Origin: Sulfurimonas sp. CG01_land_8_20_14_3_00_36_23
GTDB taxonomy: Bacteria > Campylobacterota > Campylobacteria > Campylobacterales > Sulfurimonadaceae
NCBI GenBank assembly: GCA_002781365.1
Contig: PETN01000037.1
Coordinates: forward strand, 20,319-84,318
Length of the DNA: 64,000 nt
Direction: 5' to 3'
Within the stretch, counting starts at the first letter, position 1, and each line of letters opens with the position of its first letter. The translations under genes and the position numbers were made by a program. Below are positions 1-9,147 of this stretch, in pieces. Under the pieces are notes generated by a model. The model had not been told where the DNA came from and did not search any database. It saw only the letters and a list, made by a program, of their open reading frames with translations.

Positions 1-1
1 T

Positions 2-1333
2 TTATCCTCGATTATTATCTACATATCTTTAAAAGATATTATTATAGAACATAATAAAAATAATCTCAAAAATGCTATTATCCTTATGGAATTAGAGCTT
101 GATAAAGTGGATGAATTAGACTCTTATGTCGCACAAGTTCATAAACAAACATCTTTAAGAGTGACAATTATTGATAAAGATGGAGTTGTGATTGGAGAGT
201 CCAATACAGATAAATCAACTATGCAAAACCATGCAAATCGTTATGAAGTGATGCATTCTAATAAAGATGAATTTGCACATGTTACTAGATATTCAAAAAC
301 TCTTAAAGTTGATTTTTTATATGTAGTGCATAAAACGTTATATAAAAATCAACCAATCTATCTGAGACTCTCCATGAGTTTATCTCAGGTGATGCGTGAC
401 TACTACTCTTTATGGTCAAAGTTGGCAACTGCTTTTGTTTTTATGATTTTGATTGCTTTTTATATTTCAAAGTTGATGAGTCATAGAATTATCTATGATA
501 TAGAACAAATTACAAGCTATTTAGATGAGATTTCAAGTAAAAATTATAGGGCAGTGATAAAAACAAAATATTTTTATGAGTTTTTGCAAATCTCATTAAT
601 GCTTAAAAACCTTGTAAAAAAACTTACTACCCGTGAGAAACAAAAGCGAAAATATACTGCTAAGTTACGGCTTATGAATAAGCAGAGAAATGATATATTA
701 TCTGCAATCTCTCATGAGTTTAAAAATCCTGTTGCATCTATAATAGGATATGCACAGACGCTTGAAGAGGACCCAGATATCTCCCCTAAAATCCGTGCAA
801 AATTTTTAGAAAAGATAAGTTCTAATGGAGATAAAATATCTAAAATGCTTGATAGATTGGCACTCTCTGTGAAGCTTGAAAACAGTGATATAGAGATAAA
901 AGAGAGCCTGTTTGACCTTAAAAGCTTAGCAGAAGAGGTGATGGCAAACCTCTCTTTAAAATACAAAGAGAGAGAGCTTATTGTAAAGGGTGAGAGTACG
1001 CTTATCAATGCAGATAAAACAATGATAGAACTTGTCCTCATAAATCTTATAGACAACGCTCTTAAATACTCACAGAGTGATGTGACTCTGTTTATAGATG
1101 ATACGCATGTTCGCGTTATAGATAGGGGAATAGGGATTAAAGAGGATGAAATCTCTAAGATTACAGGAAAGTTTTATAGGGTTCAAAAAAATAGTTGGGA
1201 TAACTCTATGGGAATAGGCTTAGCGATGGTGAGTTATATTCTACGTGCACATCACTCAAGTTTAGAGATAGAGTCTGTGTATGCCCAAGGTTCAACTTTT
1301 AGTTTTAATATTCAAGCGATGATGAAATCATAG
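2..1333 (+). CDS. Sensor histidine kinase, 5' end outside the window
   Basis: The frame stays open from the window edge to the first Met at 86, and the residues there read like a membrane segment, so the gene starts upstream and the Met at 86 is probably internal. What is visible is a periplasmic sensor stretch (PhoR-like, with a TIIDKDGVVIGES core), a membrane helix (LATAFVFMILIAFYISKLM), and a HisKA domain whose phospho-acceptor His lies at 713-715 in SHEFKNP. An HATPase domain follows with N box (NLIDNALKYS), G1 (DRGIGI) and G2 (GIGLAMV). All catalytic boxes look intact. It should autophosphorylate on His and pass phosphate to a response regulator, probably encoded just before position 1. 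The signal sensed is unknown. Confidence 0.85.
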   Translation, partial: LSSIIIYISLKDIIIEHNKNNLKNAIILMELELDKVDELDSYVAQVHKQTSLRVTIIDKDGVVIGESNTDKSTMQNHANRYEVMHSNKDEFAHVTRYSKTLKVDFLYVVHKTLYKNQPIYLRLSMSLSQVMRDYYSLWSKLATAFVFMILIAFYISKLMSHRIIYDIEQITSYLDEISSKNYRAVIKTKYFYEFLQISLMLKNLVKKLTTREKQKRKYTAKLRLMNKQRNDILSAISHEFKNPVASIIGYAQTLEEDPDISPKIRAKFLEKISSNGDKISKMLDRLALSVKLENSDIEIKESLFDLKSLAEEVMANLSLKYKERELIVKGESTLINADKTMIELVLINLIDNALKYSQSDVTLFIDDTHVRVIDRGIGIKEDEISKITGKFYRVQKNSWDNSMGIGLAMVSYILRAHHSSLEIESVYAQGSTFSFNIQAMMKS

Positions 1334-1379
1334 CATTTTGCAATATTTTTAGAGTTAGATTTCTCCTTTGGTTATAGTG

Positions 1380-1399
1380 CTACTTGAATTAACAAGTAG
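1380..1399. promoter_or_regulatory. Inverted repeat ahead of the small HTH gene
   Basis: A perfect 7-bp inverted repeat, CTACTTG-aattaa-CAAGTAG, ends 8 bases before the ATG at 1408, and its right arm runs into the likely ribosome binding site (TAGGA). It could be an operator for autoregulation by the HTH protein, or a hairpin that masks the ribosome site. I cannot tell which. Confidence 0.4.
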
Positions 1400-1407
1400 G
1401 ACTTCCA

Positions 1408-1620
1408 ATGAAAAGTTTTCACTCTATCATAGCTGTGTTAAGAGCGTATTTAGCAAATAGTAAAGATATAAAAATTTTAGATAAAGATGTGGCAAAAGCC
1501 TTGGGAATGTCGCAGGCAAACTTTGCGACACTTAAAAGAAGGAATAGTATTCCTTATGAAAATATTTTGGAGTTTTGCAAAAAAGAGGAGCTCTGCTGTT
1601 TAGATATTTTTTATGATTAG
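1408..1620 (+). CDS. Small helix-turn-helix protein (CI-repressor-like N-terminal domain)
   Basis: A 70-residue protein made almost entirely of one HTH. The segment DKDVAKALGMSQANFATLKR (about residues 25-44) has the helix-turn-helix spacing of the phage CI-repressor family, and NSIPYENILEFCKKEELC is the usual following helix. There is no oligomerisation or protease domain, so it resembles the N-terminal half of a CI-type regulator standing alone. It may bind DNA as a small dimer. It follows the histidine kinase by about 75 bases and ends just before the convergent dnaX. A CXXC-like pair (ELCCLD) sits near the C-terminus. The target is unknown; the adjacent inverted repeat is the obvious candidate. 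Confidence 0.6.
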   Translation: MKSFHSIIAVLRAYLANSKDIKILDKDVAKALGMSQANFATLKRRNSIPYENILEFCKKEELCCLDIFYD

Positions 1621-1622
1621 CT

Positions 1623-3365
1623 TTATATCTTTGATTGAACGGTTACCTTTCTAGCTTCAAAGAGCTCTATGGCTTTTTGAACCATAGGCTCTTCCATGAT
1701 GTCTGTACCATTTATTTCTTTTGTTGCGTCTTCACTTTCTGTGCAGTTTGTGACACAGCTTGCACTTCCACCCATCTCAGCATCTTCTATCATCGAACTG
1801 CTTTGTGCGTTGGGTATGAAGGGTTGCTCTCTTGCTTGTGGGGTTTCTTCTTGCTGCGTAGGAACTGGAATTACGTCATTTTTTTTTTCTTCAATTTCCT
1901 CTGAACAAGCAACACCTTTAATCTTTGTCTCAAAGCCAAAGAGTTCTCGAACGAGTTGTTTTATCACTGTATATCCATGTTTGAGTGCTTTTTTACACTC
2001 TTCATTGGCACAACTCTCCCATGTCAAAACATTCTCTTCGTAGGAAATAAACTTGATGTTATTTGTAAAACACTCCCCAAGCGCATAGTTTCTATCTTTA
2101 ATTTTTACTACAAGTGCTTCAAAAGTTTTGGCATGTGGATTTGGCATGTGGAAATCTTCACTAGGAAGAGTCTCCTCCTCTGCTTTGGCATGTGGAAACT
2201 CTTCAGCAGGCATAGCAGGTGCTTGCTCTTCCTCTTGTATAGGTGTTTTCTCTGGTGTTGCAGTTTGTATCTTGATGGTAGATATCTCAGGGCGCTGTAT
2301 CTCTTTTTGAAGCGACTCAATCATCTGGTCCACCTCTTTGATTCGAAGGGCTTCAACCATTTTGAAAAAGATAAGGGAGAGCACAAAGGAGCCTTCAGCA
2401 TTAATACTAAAAAGATATTTTGAGTCACTTAAGATTCTAAAAAACCTATCTAAGACTAGGGTAGAAAAGAGAGCATCTTGATTATACATTCTCTCTTTGA
2501 GATAGGCGATAAGCTCATCTACAACCATCTCCGCTTCATAATCCTCGAGTATTTTTGTGTACTCCACCAACTGTGCATAGTTTTTTGAAAATACAGCACT
2601 AAATAAATCTGCAATAAATTTAGGATCTACAAGTCCAAGCATATCTGTGACTGTTTGAACATCTACATGCCCTTTGGAGTAGATGATAGCTTGGTCTAGA
2701 AGTGTGAGTGTATCTCTAAGACTTCCACTTCCGCTTCTTGCAAGTATCTCTAGTGCAGCACTCTCATACTGTAGATTTTCAAGGTGTAAAATATGCGCCA
2801 AATGATCCACAATTTTGTTTGTTGCAATACTCTTAAATCGAAAGTGTTGCGTTCGACTTAGGATGGTTGCCGGAAGTTTAAGTGGGTCTGTTGTCGCTAA
2901 GATAAACTTCACATAAGAAGGAGGCTCTTCAAGCGTTTTTAGAAGTGCATTAAAAGCCTCTTTTGTGAGCATGTGGACTTCATCGATGATAAAGATTTTA
3001 AATCTTGCCGTGGCAGGTTTATACTTCGTTTGCTCTACCAAGTCTCTGATGTCATCTATCTTTCTTGAAGAAGCACCATCCATCTCCACAATATCCATGT
3101 GACGGTTTTGTAGTGCAAGTGTACAATTTTGACAAACACCACAAGGCTGGTGTGTCATGCCATCTTCACAGATAAGCGCTTTGGCAAATATACGCGCAGT
3201 TGAAGTTTTTCCACTCCCTCGAAGTCCTGAAAAAAGGTAGGCATGGGAGAGACGGTTGGAGTCAAGTGCAAGTGAAAGCGTTTGTGAAATAGTCTCTTGA
3301 CCGATAAGCTCATCAAAGTTAGTAGGGCGATATTTTCTTGCTAATACTTCTGACTTATCTTTCAA
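1623..3365 (-). CDS. dnaX: DNA polymerase III subunit gamma/tau
   Basis: Clamp-loader ATPase that loads the beta sliding clamp. The N-terminus (ARKYRPTNFDELIGQE) is diagnostic. Walker A GLRGSGKTS is at about 47-55, the zinc module cysteines at 67, 75, 78 and 81, and Walker B IIDEVHML near 127-133. The AAA lid follows, then an acidic, low-complexity linker from about 370 and a tau-like C-terminal part. The start is TTG at 3365-3363 with GGAGT upstream; no better ATG precedes the conserved N-terminus. The linker carries three closely spaced copies of the GGCATGTGGA repeat, read as PHAK and FHMP. At 580 residues it is within the usual range. Whether a short gamma form is made is not visible. Confidence 0.95.
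   Translation of the reverse strand: MKDKSEVLARKYRPTNFDELIGQETISQTLSLALDSNRLSHAYLFSGLRGSGKTSTARIFAKALICEDGMTHQPCGVCQNCTLALQNRHMDIVEMDGASSRKIDDIRDLVEQTKYKPATARFKIFIIDEVHMLTKEAFNALLKTLEEPPSYVKFILATTDPLKLPATILSRTQHFRFKSIATNKIVDHLAHILHLENLQYESAALEILARSGSGSLRDTLTLLDQAIIYSKGHVDVQTVTDMLGLVDPKFIADLFSAVFSKNYAQLVEYTKILEDYEAEMVVDELIAYLKERMYNQDALFSTLVLDRFFRILSDSKYLFSINAEGSFVLSLIFFKMVEALRIKEVDQMIESLQKEIQRPEISTIKIQTATPEKTPIQEEEQAPAMPAEEFPHAKAEEETLPSEDFHMPNPHAKTFEALVVKIKDRNYALGECFTNNIKFISYEENVLTWESCANEECKKALKHGYTVIKQLVRELFGFETKIKGVACSEEIEEKKNDVIPVPTQQEETPQAREQPFIPNAQSSSMIEDAEMGGSASCVTNCTESEDATKEINGTDIMEEPMVQKAIELFEARKVTVQSKI
2130..2198 (+). repeat. Cluster of GGCATGTGGAAA repeats in the dnaX linker
   Basis: Perfect copies lie at 2143-2154 and 2187-2198, and a 10-base match (GGCATGTGGA) at 2130-2139. 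dnaX reads them from the other strand as F-H-M-P (2143), F-P-H-A (2187) and P-H-A-K (2130), so two reading frames are used in one gene. The copies sit in a poorly conserved linker where insertion or drift is tolerated. Confidence 0.9.
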
Positions 3366-3421
3366 ATAAATACTCCATTTTTAAGTAAAATGATTTTAGC
3401 ATTTAATGGGTTAAAATATTA

Positions 3422-5182
3422 TCAAAGCAGCGTACTAATCGAAATATTGTTTGAAGCATTTTTTGCAACTTTTTTTTGAAGAGATAAAATGTTGTTTATA
3501 TCTGAGCTAGATCGATTGGATGTTTTTTGCTCTATAAATATTGCGGATGCACTTACAGTTGAAAGTGGAAATTTTTTCATATTTCCATCCCTGTCTTTAC
3601 TTACAATAGACTCTTTTTCTCTATCTTCTAAAGAGTAAAATGATTTGACATCCTCCGTAAAAATTTTAATAATAAGGAGTATCTTTTCTATAAATTGTTT
3701 GCTCTCTTCCTCTTTAAACTCTATGGCAATAAAAAAGTCATCTCCGCCAATATGGGCAATAAAAAACTCTTTTGCCAAATGTTTTTTTAGAATCTCTGCA
3801 AACAACAAGATAACTCTGTCTCCATTTCTAAAACCATAAACATCATTAAATGCTTTGAAGTTATCTAAGTCAAAATAGCATAGCATAAAATTGTTTCTAC
3901 TTTTAGAGATTTTTTCAATATACCTCTCAATCATGGTATTCCCAGGAAGTTTTGTTAAAGGGTTCTGTTCTCTTGCAAAAAGGAGGTTCTCCTCATTCAT
4001 TATATTAATAATTGCTCTAGCAGAGAGCCAACCATAGTATTTAGAATTTTTTGTGACAATGGTGCCTATCGCCTCTTTGTTGTTGGAGAAGAGTTCTATA
4101 ATAGTTGCAATATCACTATTTACATCCGTAAAAGAGCAGGGCTTAATGAGATTTTTGAGTTTGGATTTGCTATTGGTGTCATTTTTGATAAGTGAAATTC
4201 CATATGGGGAGTATAAAAAATCTTTAATCTGTTGCTCTTCTATAATCCCAATGGGCTCATTGTCCATATCAACAATTGGAACCACTGAAATCTCTTTGTT
4301 CTTTTTAAAATACTCAACGACATAATCCATTTTTGTTCTGATGTTAATTGGAGCTACTTTAATGAGATGTTTTTTTATATTTGAATCGTTAGCGGAGTCT
4401 CTTTTAGAGCTGTTAATCAATTCAATGATGTCAGCGTAGTTTTGGATTATCTCTATTGGATTGAGTGTTGGTCTTTGAACAAGGTAACCTTGGGCTAAAT
4501 TACAGCCAAGCTCTTTACAGATAAAATACTCCTCTTTTGTCTCAACACCCTCTGCAACTACTTTGATGCCAAGTTGTATGCAGAGATTGATGATGTTTCT
4601 GACAATTAACTTCTTTTTGATATTTTTTTCTATGTTTGAGAGAAAGAATCTATCAATTTTTAAGATGTCAGGTGCACTGTTGTAGAGAAGTTTGTATCCA
4701 GAGTGACCAGTTCCAAAGTCATCCAGAGCGATTGAGAAGTTTTCTTGTTGATAGTGGCTTAAAACAGCGCTTATATCACAGTGTCTTGAAATCTCATGTC
4801 GTTCTGAAATCTCAAAGCAGATATTATCTTTCTTTAAATTGAATTTTTCGAGTATTTTCTCAGTATTACCTGTTTCAAAGTCACTCATCTCAAAAAGACG
4901 GTTATCTAAATTATAAAAGAGTTTCATATCTTCGTAGTGATTTATCTCTGTAAATTTTTGAATCGTCTTTTCTCGTAGGGCAAGGTCAAAAGCATAGAGG
5001 ATTCCCTCATCATACACTGCATCAAAGATATGAAAAATTGATTTAAATCCTATATTATTATGATTTCTTAAAAGAGCCTCGACAGCATATATCTTTCCTG
5101 TATGAATATTGATAATTGGCTGAAATGCTATATCTAAAATTGCTAAGTTCTCAAGCCATTTCGTGGGCAATTTGTTTTTCAT
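3422..5182 (-). CDS. EAL-CBS-GGDEF cyclic-di-GMP protein
   Basis: A 586-residue cytoplasmic protein with no membrane segment. The N-terminal EAL phosphodiesterase domain keeps E35-A-L, the FEISER glutamate, DDFGTG at 154-159, KID at 175-177 and AEGVET at 210-215, so c-di-GMP hydrolysis is likely. Two CBS motifs follow (about 270-390), one of which contains PIVDMDNEPIGII. The GGDEF domain comes last with FDLDNFKAFND and a GGDDF signature in place of GGDEF; synthesis activity is possible but less certain. The order matches the well-known EAL-CBS-GGDEF architecture, in which the CBS pair senses adenine nucleotides. It lies between murI and dnaX on the same strand, with gaps of about 50 bases each side. 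Confidence 0.88.
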   Translation of the reverse strand: MKNKLPTKWLENLAILDIAFQPIINIHTGKIYAVEALLRNHNNIGFKSIFHIFDAVYDEGILYAFDLALREKTIQKFTEINHYEDMKLFYNLDNRLFEMSDFETGNTEKILEKFNLKKDNICFEISERHEISRHCDISAVLSHYQQENFSIALDDFGTGHSGYKLLYNSAPDILKIDRFFLSNIEKNIKKKLIVRNIINLCIQLGIKVVAEGVETKEEYFICKELGCNLAQGYLVQRPTLNPIEIIQNYADIIELINSSKRDSANDSNIKKHLIKVAPINIRTKMDYVVEYFKKNKEISVVPIVDMDNEPIGIIEEQQIKDFLYSPYGISLIKNDTNSKSKLKNLIKPCSFTDVNSDIATIIELFSNNKEAIGTIVTKNSKYYGWLSARAIINIMNEENLLFAREQNPLTKLPGNTMIERYIEKISKSRNNFMLCYFDLDNFKAFNDVYGFRNGDRVILLFAEILKKHLAKEFFIAHIGGDDFFIAIEFKEEESKQFIEKILLIIKIFTEDVKSFYSLEDREKESIVSKDRDGNMKKFPLSTVSASAIFIEQKTSNRSSSDINNILSLQKKVAKNASNNISISTLL

Positions 5183-5233
5183 AGAAGAAGTGTAATCTGA
5201 AAATATTTCAGTAGGGTTACAAAAAAGAGGTGC

Positions 5234-5977
5234 TTAAAGAGATAACCACTTTTTAGCAATATTGCGAAGTGCTTCAGGGTTTTCTGAGGCAAAAAATTGG
5301 AGTTGAGGGTTCTTGTATTTGGTTTTAAAAACAAACTCTTTTTCTAACTGCTCAACAATTGCATCCCCTGAGTGAATCAGAAGTGTCTCTTTGCCAAAGT
5401 AGGTCTGTAGAGCATCTGAGAGGAGAGGGAAGTGTGTACATCCTAAAATTACAGCATGTGGAATTGTGAGCTCTTTAAAGTAGTGCTCAAATGTAGAGTT
5501 TATAATTTCACCGCTATATATCTCCTCTTCAACAATTGGCACCAAGAGTCCTGTTGCTTTTGCCTGAAGATTTTTAAAGCCTAATTTAGAGAGCCCTAGT
5601 TCATACGCTTTTGACTTTACGGTTGCTTTTGTACCTAAAATCAGAATATTTGAATCTTTATCGCTGATGGAGTTTTTTGTAGCTAAGATACCCGCTTCTA
5701 CAACACCTATAACAGGGCAAGAAGAGGTCTCTCGCATCTCATCAAGTGCGTAAGCACTCACTGTATTGCAGGCAACTATAATAAGGTCAAGTTTAAAGTT
5801 TTTGAAAAACTCTACTGCTTCAATAGCATAACGGATAATCGTATTTTTATCTTTTATCCCATAAGGAACACGGGCAGTATCACCGAAGTAGATTATCTCT
5901 TCAAAGAGTTGATGTTCTAAGAGCGACTTAACAACAGTTAAGCCACCGATTCCACTATCAAATACACCAACTTTCAT
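5234..5977 (-). CDS. murI: Glutamate racemase
   Basis: Converts L- to D-glutamate for peptidoglycan. The two catalytic cysteines are visible, C70 in VACNTVSA and C180 in LGCTHFPLL, as is the N-terminal FDSGIGGLTV signature. At 247 residues it is of normal size. It begins two bases after the rho stop codon on the same strand, so the two are almost certainly co-transcribed. Confidence 0.96.
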   Translation of the reverse strand: MKVGVFDSGIGGLTVVKSLLEHQLFEEIIYFGDTARVPYGIKDKNTIIRYAIEAVEFFKNFKLDLIIVACNTVSAYALDEMRETSSCPVIGVVEAGILATKNSISDKDSNILILGTKATVKSKAYELGLSKLGFKNLQAKATGLLVPIVEEEIYSGEIINSTFEHYFKELTIPHAVILGCTHFPLLSDALQTYFGKETLLIHSGDAIVEQLEKEFVFKTKYKNPQLQFFASENPEALRNIAKKWLSL

Positions 5978-5979
5978 TT

Positions 5980-7329
5980 TTAGGCGTTGTGGTTCATGCT
6001 TTCAAGGAACTCTTCATTCGTCGCATTTTTACCCATTGTAGTGTAGATAAATTTAAGAGCTTCGACTTCATTGTCTTGTTTATGAAGCATTTGACGAAGG
6101 ATAAATACTTTTTGTAGAACTTCAGGACCGATAAGAAGTTCATCTTTTCTCGTACCAGACTTAAGAATGTCAATGGCTGGGAAGATACGTCTCTCAGCGA
6201 TTTTTCTATCAAGAACCACTTCCGAGTTACCAGTTCCTTTGAACTCTTCAAAGATAACTTCATCCATCTTGCTTCCAGTATCCACAAGTGCAGTAGCGAT
6301 AATTGTTAAACTTCCGCCTTTTTCTATGTTACGCGCAGCTCCGAAGAATCTTTTTGGTTTGTGAAGTGCATTTGCATCCACACCACCCGAGAGTACTTTA
6401 CCACTTGATGGAGTCACTGTGTTATATGCACGTGCAAGACGCGTGATAGAGTCAAGAAGGATGACAACATCTTTGCCAAGCTCAACACGTCTTTTTGCTT
6501 TTTCTATAACCATCTCAGCTACTTTGACATGATTTTTCGCAGGCATATCAAAGGTTGAACTGTAAACTTCACCTTTGACACTTCTCTCCATATCTGTTAC
6601 CTCTTCAGGTCGCTCATCCACAAGAAGAACCATCAAATCTATCTCAGGGTGGTTTGTAGAGATTCCATGTGCAATCTCTTTTAAAAGTTCTGTTTTACCA
6701 CTTCTTGGAGGTGCAACAACAAGACCACGTTGCCCTTTACCAATAGGAGCAAATAAATCCATCATACGACCTGTTAAACCTTTTTCACGGTACTCTAATT
6801 TGATTTGGTCGAGTGCATAAAGTGGAGTTAGATTTTCAAAAAGAGGTCTTTTCTTACTCTCTTCTGGTGGGAGTGAGTTTACAGCTTCTATTTTAATCAA
6901 AGCATAGTAGCGCTCTTGCTCTTTAGGAGGTCTTACTTGACCTGTAACAACATCTCCATTTCTTAGAGCAAATCTTTTGATTTGAGTATTTGAAACATAG
7001 GCATCATTGATACTCTCATTAAAACTTTTATCAATGGAGCGGATAAATCCATAACCATCTTGCATTATCTCTAAAATACCACTAAAAAGGATAAACCCAC
7101 CCTGTGCAGTTTGAGCTTTTAAAATTTCAAAGATAACATCTTGTCTTTTGAGCTCATTTGGGTCTTCTACATTGAGTTCTGTAGCAATTGCAACTAACTC
7201 TTCAATACTTTTAATACGAAGGTCATCTATAGTAGCACCTTGTGCAGGTGTGTGAGAACGAGATTTAGTGCTTGTTTTAGGTGCAGTTTTTGGGGTTTTG
7301 CGAGGTTGTTGTGAATTGTTTTCACTCAT
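5980..7329 (-). CDS. rho: Transcription termination factor Rho
   Basis: Hexameric RNA-dependent ATPase that ends transcription. After a basic, proline-rich leader (about 1-30) come the Rho N-terminal helical domain, the cold-shock-like RNA-binding domain (DGYGFIRS near 91-98) and the ATPase core. The core has Walker [10 protein letters not shown] at 206-214, Walker [16 protein letters not shown], and the Q/R-loop region [20 protein letters not shown]. At 449 residues it is slightly longer than the E. coli protein because of the leader. It is the first gene of a rho-murI pair; an upstream gap of about 110 bases separates it from pgpA. Confidence 0.97.
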   Translation of the reverse strand: MSENNSQQPRKTPKTAPKTSTKSRSHTPAQGATIDDLRIKSIEELVAIATELNVEDPNELKRQDVIFEILKAQTAQGGFILFSGILEIMQDGYGFIRSIDKSFNESINDAYVSNTQIKRFALRNGDVVTGQVRPPKEQERYYALIKIEAVNSLPPEESKKRPLFENLTPLYALDQIKLEYREKGLTGRMMDLFAPIGKGQRGLVVAPPRSGKTELLKEIAHGISTNHPEIDLMVLLVDERPEEVTDMERSVKGEVYSSTFDMPAKNHVKVAEMVIEKAKRRVELGKDVVILLDSITRLARAYNTVTPSSGKVLSGGVDANALHKPKRFFGAARNIEKGGSLTIIATALVDTGSKMDEVIFEEFKGTGNSEVVLDRKIAERRIFPAIDILKSGTRKDELLIGPEVLQKVFILRQMLHKQDNEVEALKFIYTTMGKNATNEEFLESMNHNA

Positions 7330-7442
7330 AAAGTAAGTACCTTGATGTAATTGAGATTTTTTCTAGGAAAGGGTTGTATGTTTTAATGACACATTTTACA
7401 CTATTAAAAGTATGAAAGTCAAGTTTAGGGTTCTGTGGTATC

Positions 7443-7949
7443 TTAAAGAAGGGATTGAACCTGTAGAAATCCCTGCCAAAGAAGCGCACTTAAGAGACCC
7501 GCTGTGAATCCTGCAATAATATCATCCCCCATAACTCCAAGACCACCGCTCATCTCTCTATCAACTCTTCCGATGATAGAGGGTTTGACAATGTCAAAGT
7601 ATCTAAACAGAGCAAACGAGAGAAGACTTTGAATAAGAAATCCATTTTGAAAATCTGTAACTTCACTCATTCCTACACCCATAGCAGGTGCAACACTAAG
7701 AGCAAACCACATGCCAGAGAGTTCATCGATTACGATTCTCTTATCATCGTGAATACCGCTACTGAGCTCATATTTGTTGATAGCTTTTATTGCAATGACA
7801 CTAATGAGAAGTGCTGCCAAAAAGAGAGTTTGCGCATCAAAATAGATTAAGATCAGCATTCCAAGAGGTAAAGATACCAATGTGCCGACCGTTCCAGGTG
7901 CTTTTGGGGAGAGACCGCTATACCCCAATGTTATAAAAAACCAGTTCAT
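7443..7949 (-). CDS. pgpA: Phosphatidylglycerophosphatase A
   Basis: Membrane enzyme that removes phosphate from phosphatidylglycerophosphate to give phosphatidylglycerol. The family signature is clear: GYSGLSPKAPGTVGTLVSLPLG at the N-terminus, VIDELSGMW (metal-binding acidic region) and the C-terminal GGLGVMGDDIIAGFTAGLLSA. Several hydrophobic helices are present. It is the last gene of the ispDF / regulator / ATP-sulfurylase-like / pgpA run and starts 7 bases after the previous stop codon. Confidence 0.93.
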   Translation of the reverse strand: MNWFFITLGYSGLSPKAPGTVGTLVSLPLGMLILIYFDAQTLFLAALLISVIAIKAINKYELSSGIHDDKRIVIDELSGMWFALSVAPAMGVGMSEVTDFQNGFLIQSLLSFALFRYFDIVKPSIIGRVDREMSGGLGVMGDDIIAGFTAGLLSALLWQGFLQVQSLL

Positions 7950-7956
7950 TTTTTTC

Positions 7957-9147
7957 CTATGTTAATGATGTTGTTTGATAAAGTTTCATTAACTCTAAAT
8001 AGAAATCTTTTTCAGAGTGCTCTTCTAAAAGCCCCTCTACTGGCAAAAGATCATAATAGAGTTTTTCTAAGTTTTTAAACCTATTTGGAATCAGCTTTGA
8101 GAGTATAAAAGAGGAGATCTCTTTTCTGATTAAAACAGCAGGAGGGAGAAGGCCTAACTGAAGAAGTTCTAATATAGAATCAGCATGATAAGAGATTTGA
8201 TGATGTTGTCCATGCGGGCAAGTGTTTTTACTCACGAGTGTTCTACACTTGTCACAATAGACATATTCACTGGCTATCTCTATCTCAATATCGATTCCGA
8301 CAACTCTGTCGATAATAGATTTGTTCGAGTTACAATCATAAAACATACCAAGTCCAGCATGATTACGTCCAACTGTCAGCCTATCACAACCATAGTTTTT
8401 TGCAACGATAGCATCTATGATAATCTCATTGTATCCAGCAAAAATGTAACTATTTTCTAGAGGGACGATGACTACTTTATTTTTTGGTAAAAAATTATTG
8501 ATAAAAAACTCTAAGGCCTCTTTTCTTATATCAAAGGAGAGATTGGTACTATTATATGGTTTGAGGAGAAAGATAACTAGTAAGTCCGTTGTATCGAGTG
8601 TTTGTCTTATTAAACGCTCATGAGCACGATGAAGGGGATTGACTGCCATAACAAGAGAGCTCGTATGCTTTGCATTTATAAGCTCTTTAGCCTCTTGCAC
8701 CGCTTTTTGGTTTTTATTTTTGTGGTGATTAAGAAGAGTGTACTCTCCACTTATAGCCCAGCTTCCAAGTCTTTTTATGGTTGTCATGACTCCTGGATGG
8801 GATAAGTCATCTGTTCCATAAATATGTTTTGTTCTTTCACCTGGATCTATCTGAAATATTTCATCTATTATTAATGTAGCGTAAGGAGAACCCTCACAAA
8901 GAATTGTTACCTCTTCCCCTTTTTGAAGCGTCTCAATAATTTGCTTATTTTTTTTACCAGATGGAGCCAAAATGAAAGGGAATGGAAATGTCTTGCCATT
9001 AATGAGTCCTGTTCGTAGAACCTCTTTGCTCTCTTTTTCTCCCATAAGACCTGTTACGGGGTATAGAAGACCATTTTTAACTAACTCTAATGCTGAGGCC
9101 GCTTCTCTATCTATGAGAAGAGTTTTATTTTTTCTTGATGATGTCAT
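7957..9147 (-). CDS. ATP-sulfurylase-family protein with altered active site
   Basis: A 396-residue homologue of the single-domain ATP sulfurylases (sulfate adenylyltransferase): PUA-like N-terminal half, nucleotidyltransferase core, and the C-terminal zinc motif YCDKCRTLVSKNTCPHG. The core HxxH motif NPLHRAHE is kept, but the residues before it, Q-T-R in true enzymes (QTRNP), are M-A-V here, which removes the sulfate-binding Gln and Arg. The GRDHAG motif reads GRNHAG. I therefore doubt it activates sulfate. It overlaps the upstream regulator gene by 23 bases and precedes pgpA, the arrangement I recall as Cj1608-Cj1609-Cj1610 in Campylobacter jejuni, so the gene is probably ancestral rather than acquired. 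The real substrate is unknown. Confidence 0.75.
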   Translation of the reverse strand: MTSSRKNKTLLIDREAASALELVKNGLLYPVTGLMGEKESKEVLRTGLINGKTFPFPFILAPSGKKNKQIIETLQKGEEVTILCEGSPYATLIIDEIFQIDPGERTKHIYGTDDLSHPGVMTTIKRLGSWAISGEYTLLNHHKNKNQKAVQEAKELINAKHTSSLVMAVNPLHRAHERLIRQTLDTTDLLVIFLLKPYNSTNLSFDIRKEALEFFINNFLPKNKVVIVPLENSYIFAGYNEIIIDAIVAKNYGCDRLTVGRNHAGLGMFYDCNSNKSIIDRVVGIDIEIEIASEYVYCDKCRTLVSKNTCPHGQHHQISYHADSILELLQLGLLPPAVLIRKEISSFILSKLIPNRFKNLEKLYYDLLPVEGLLEEHSEKDFYLELMKLYQTTSLT

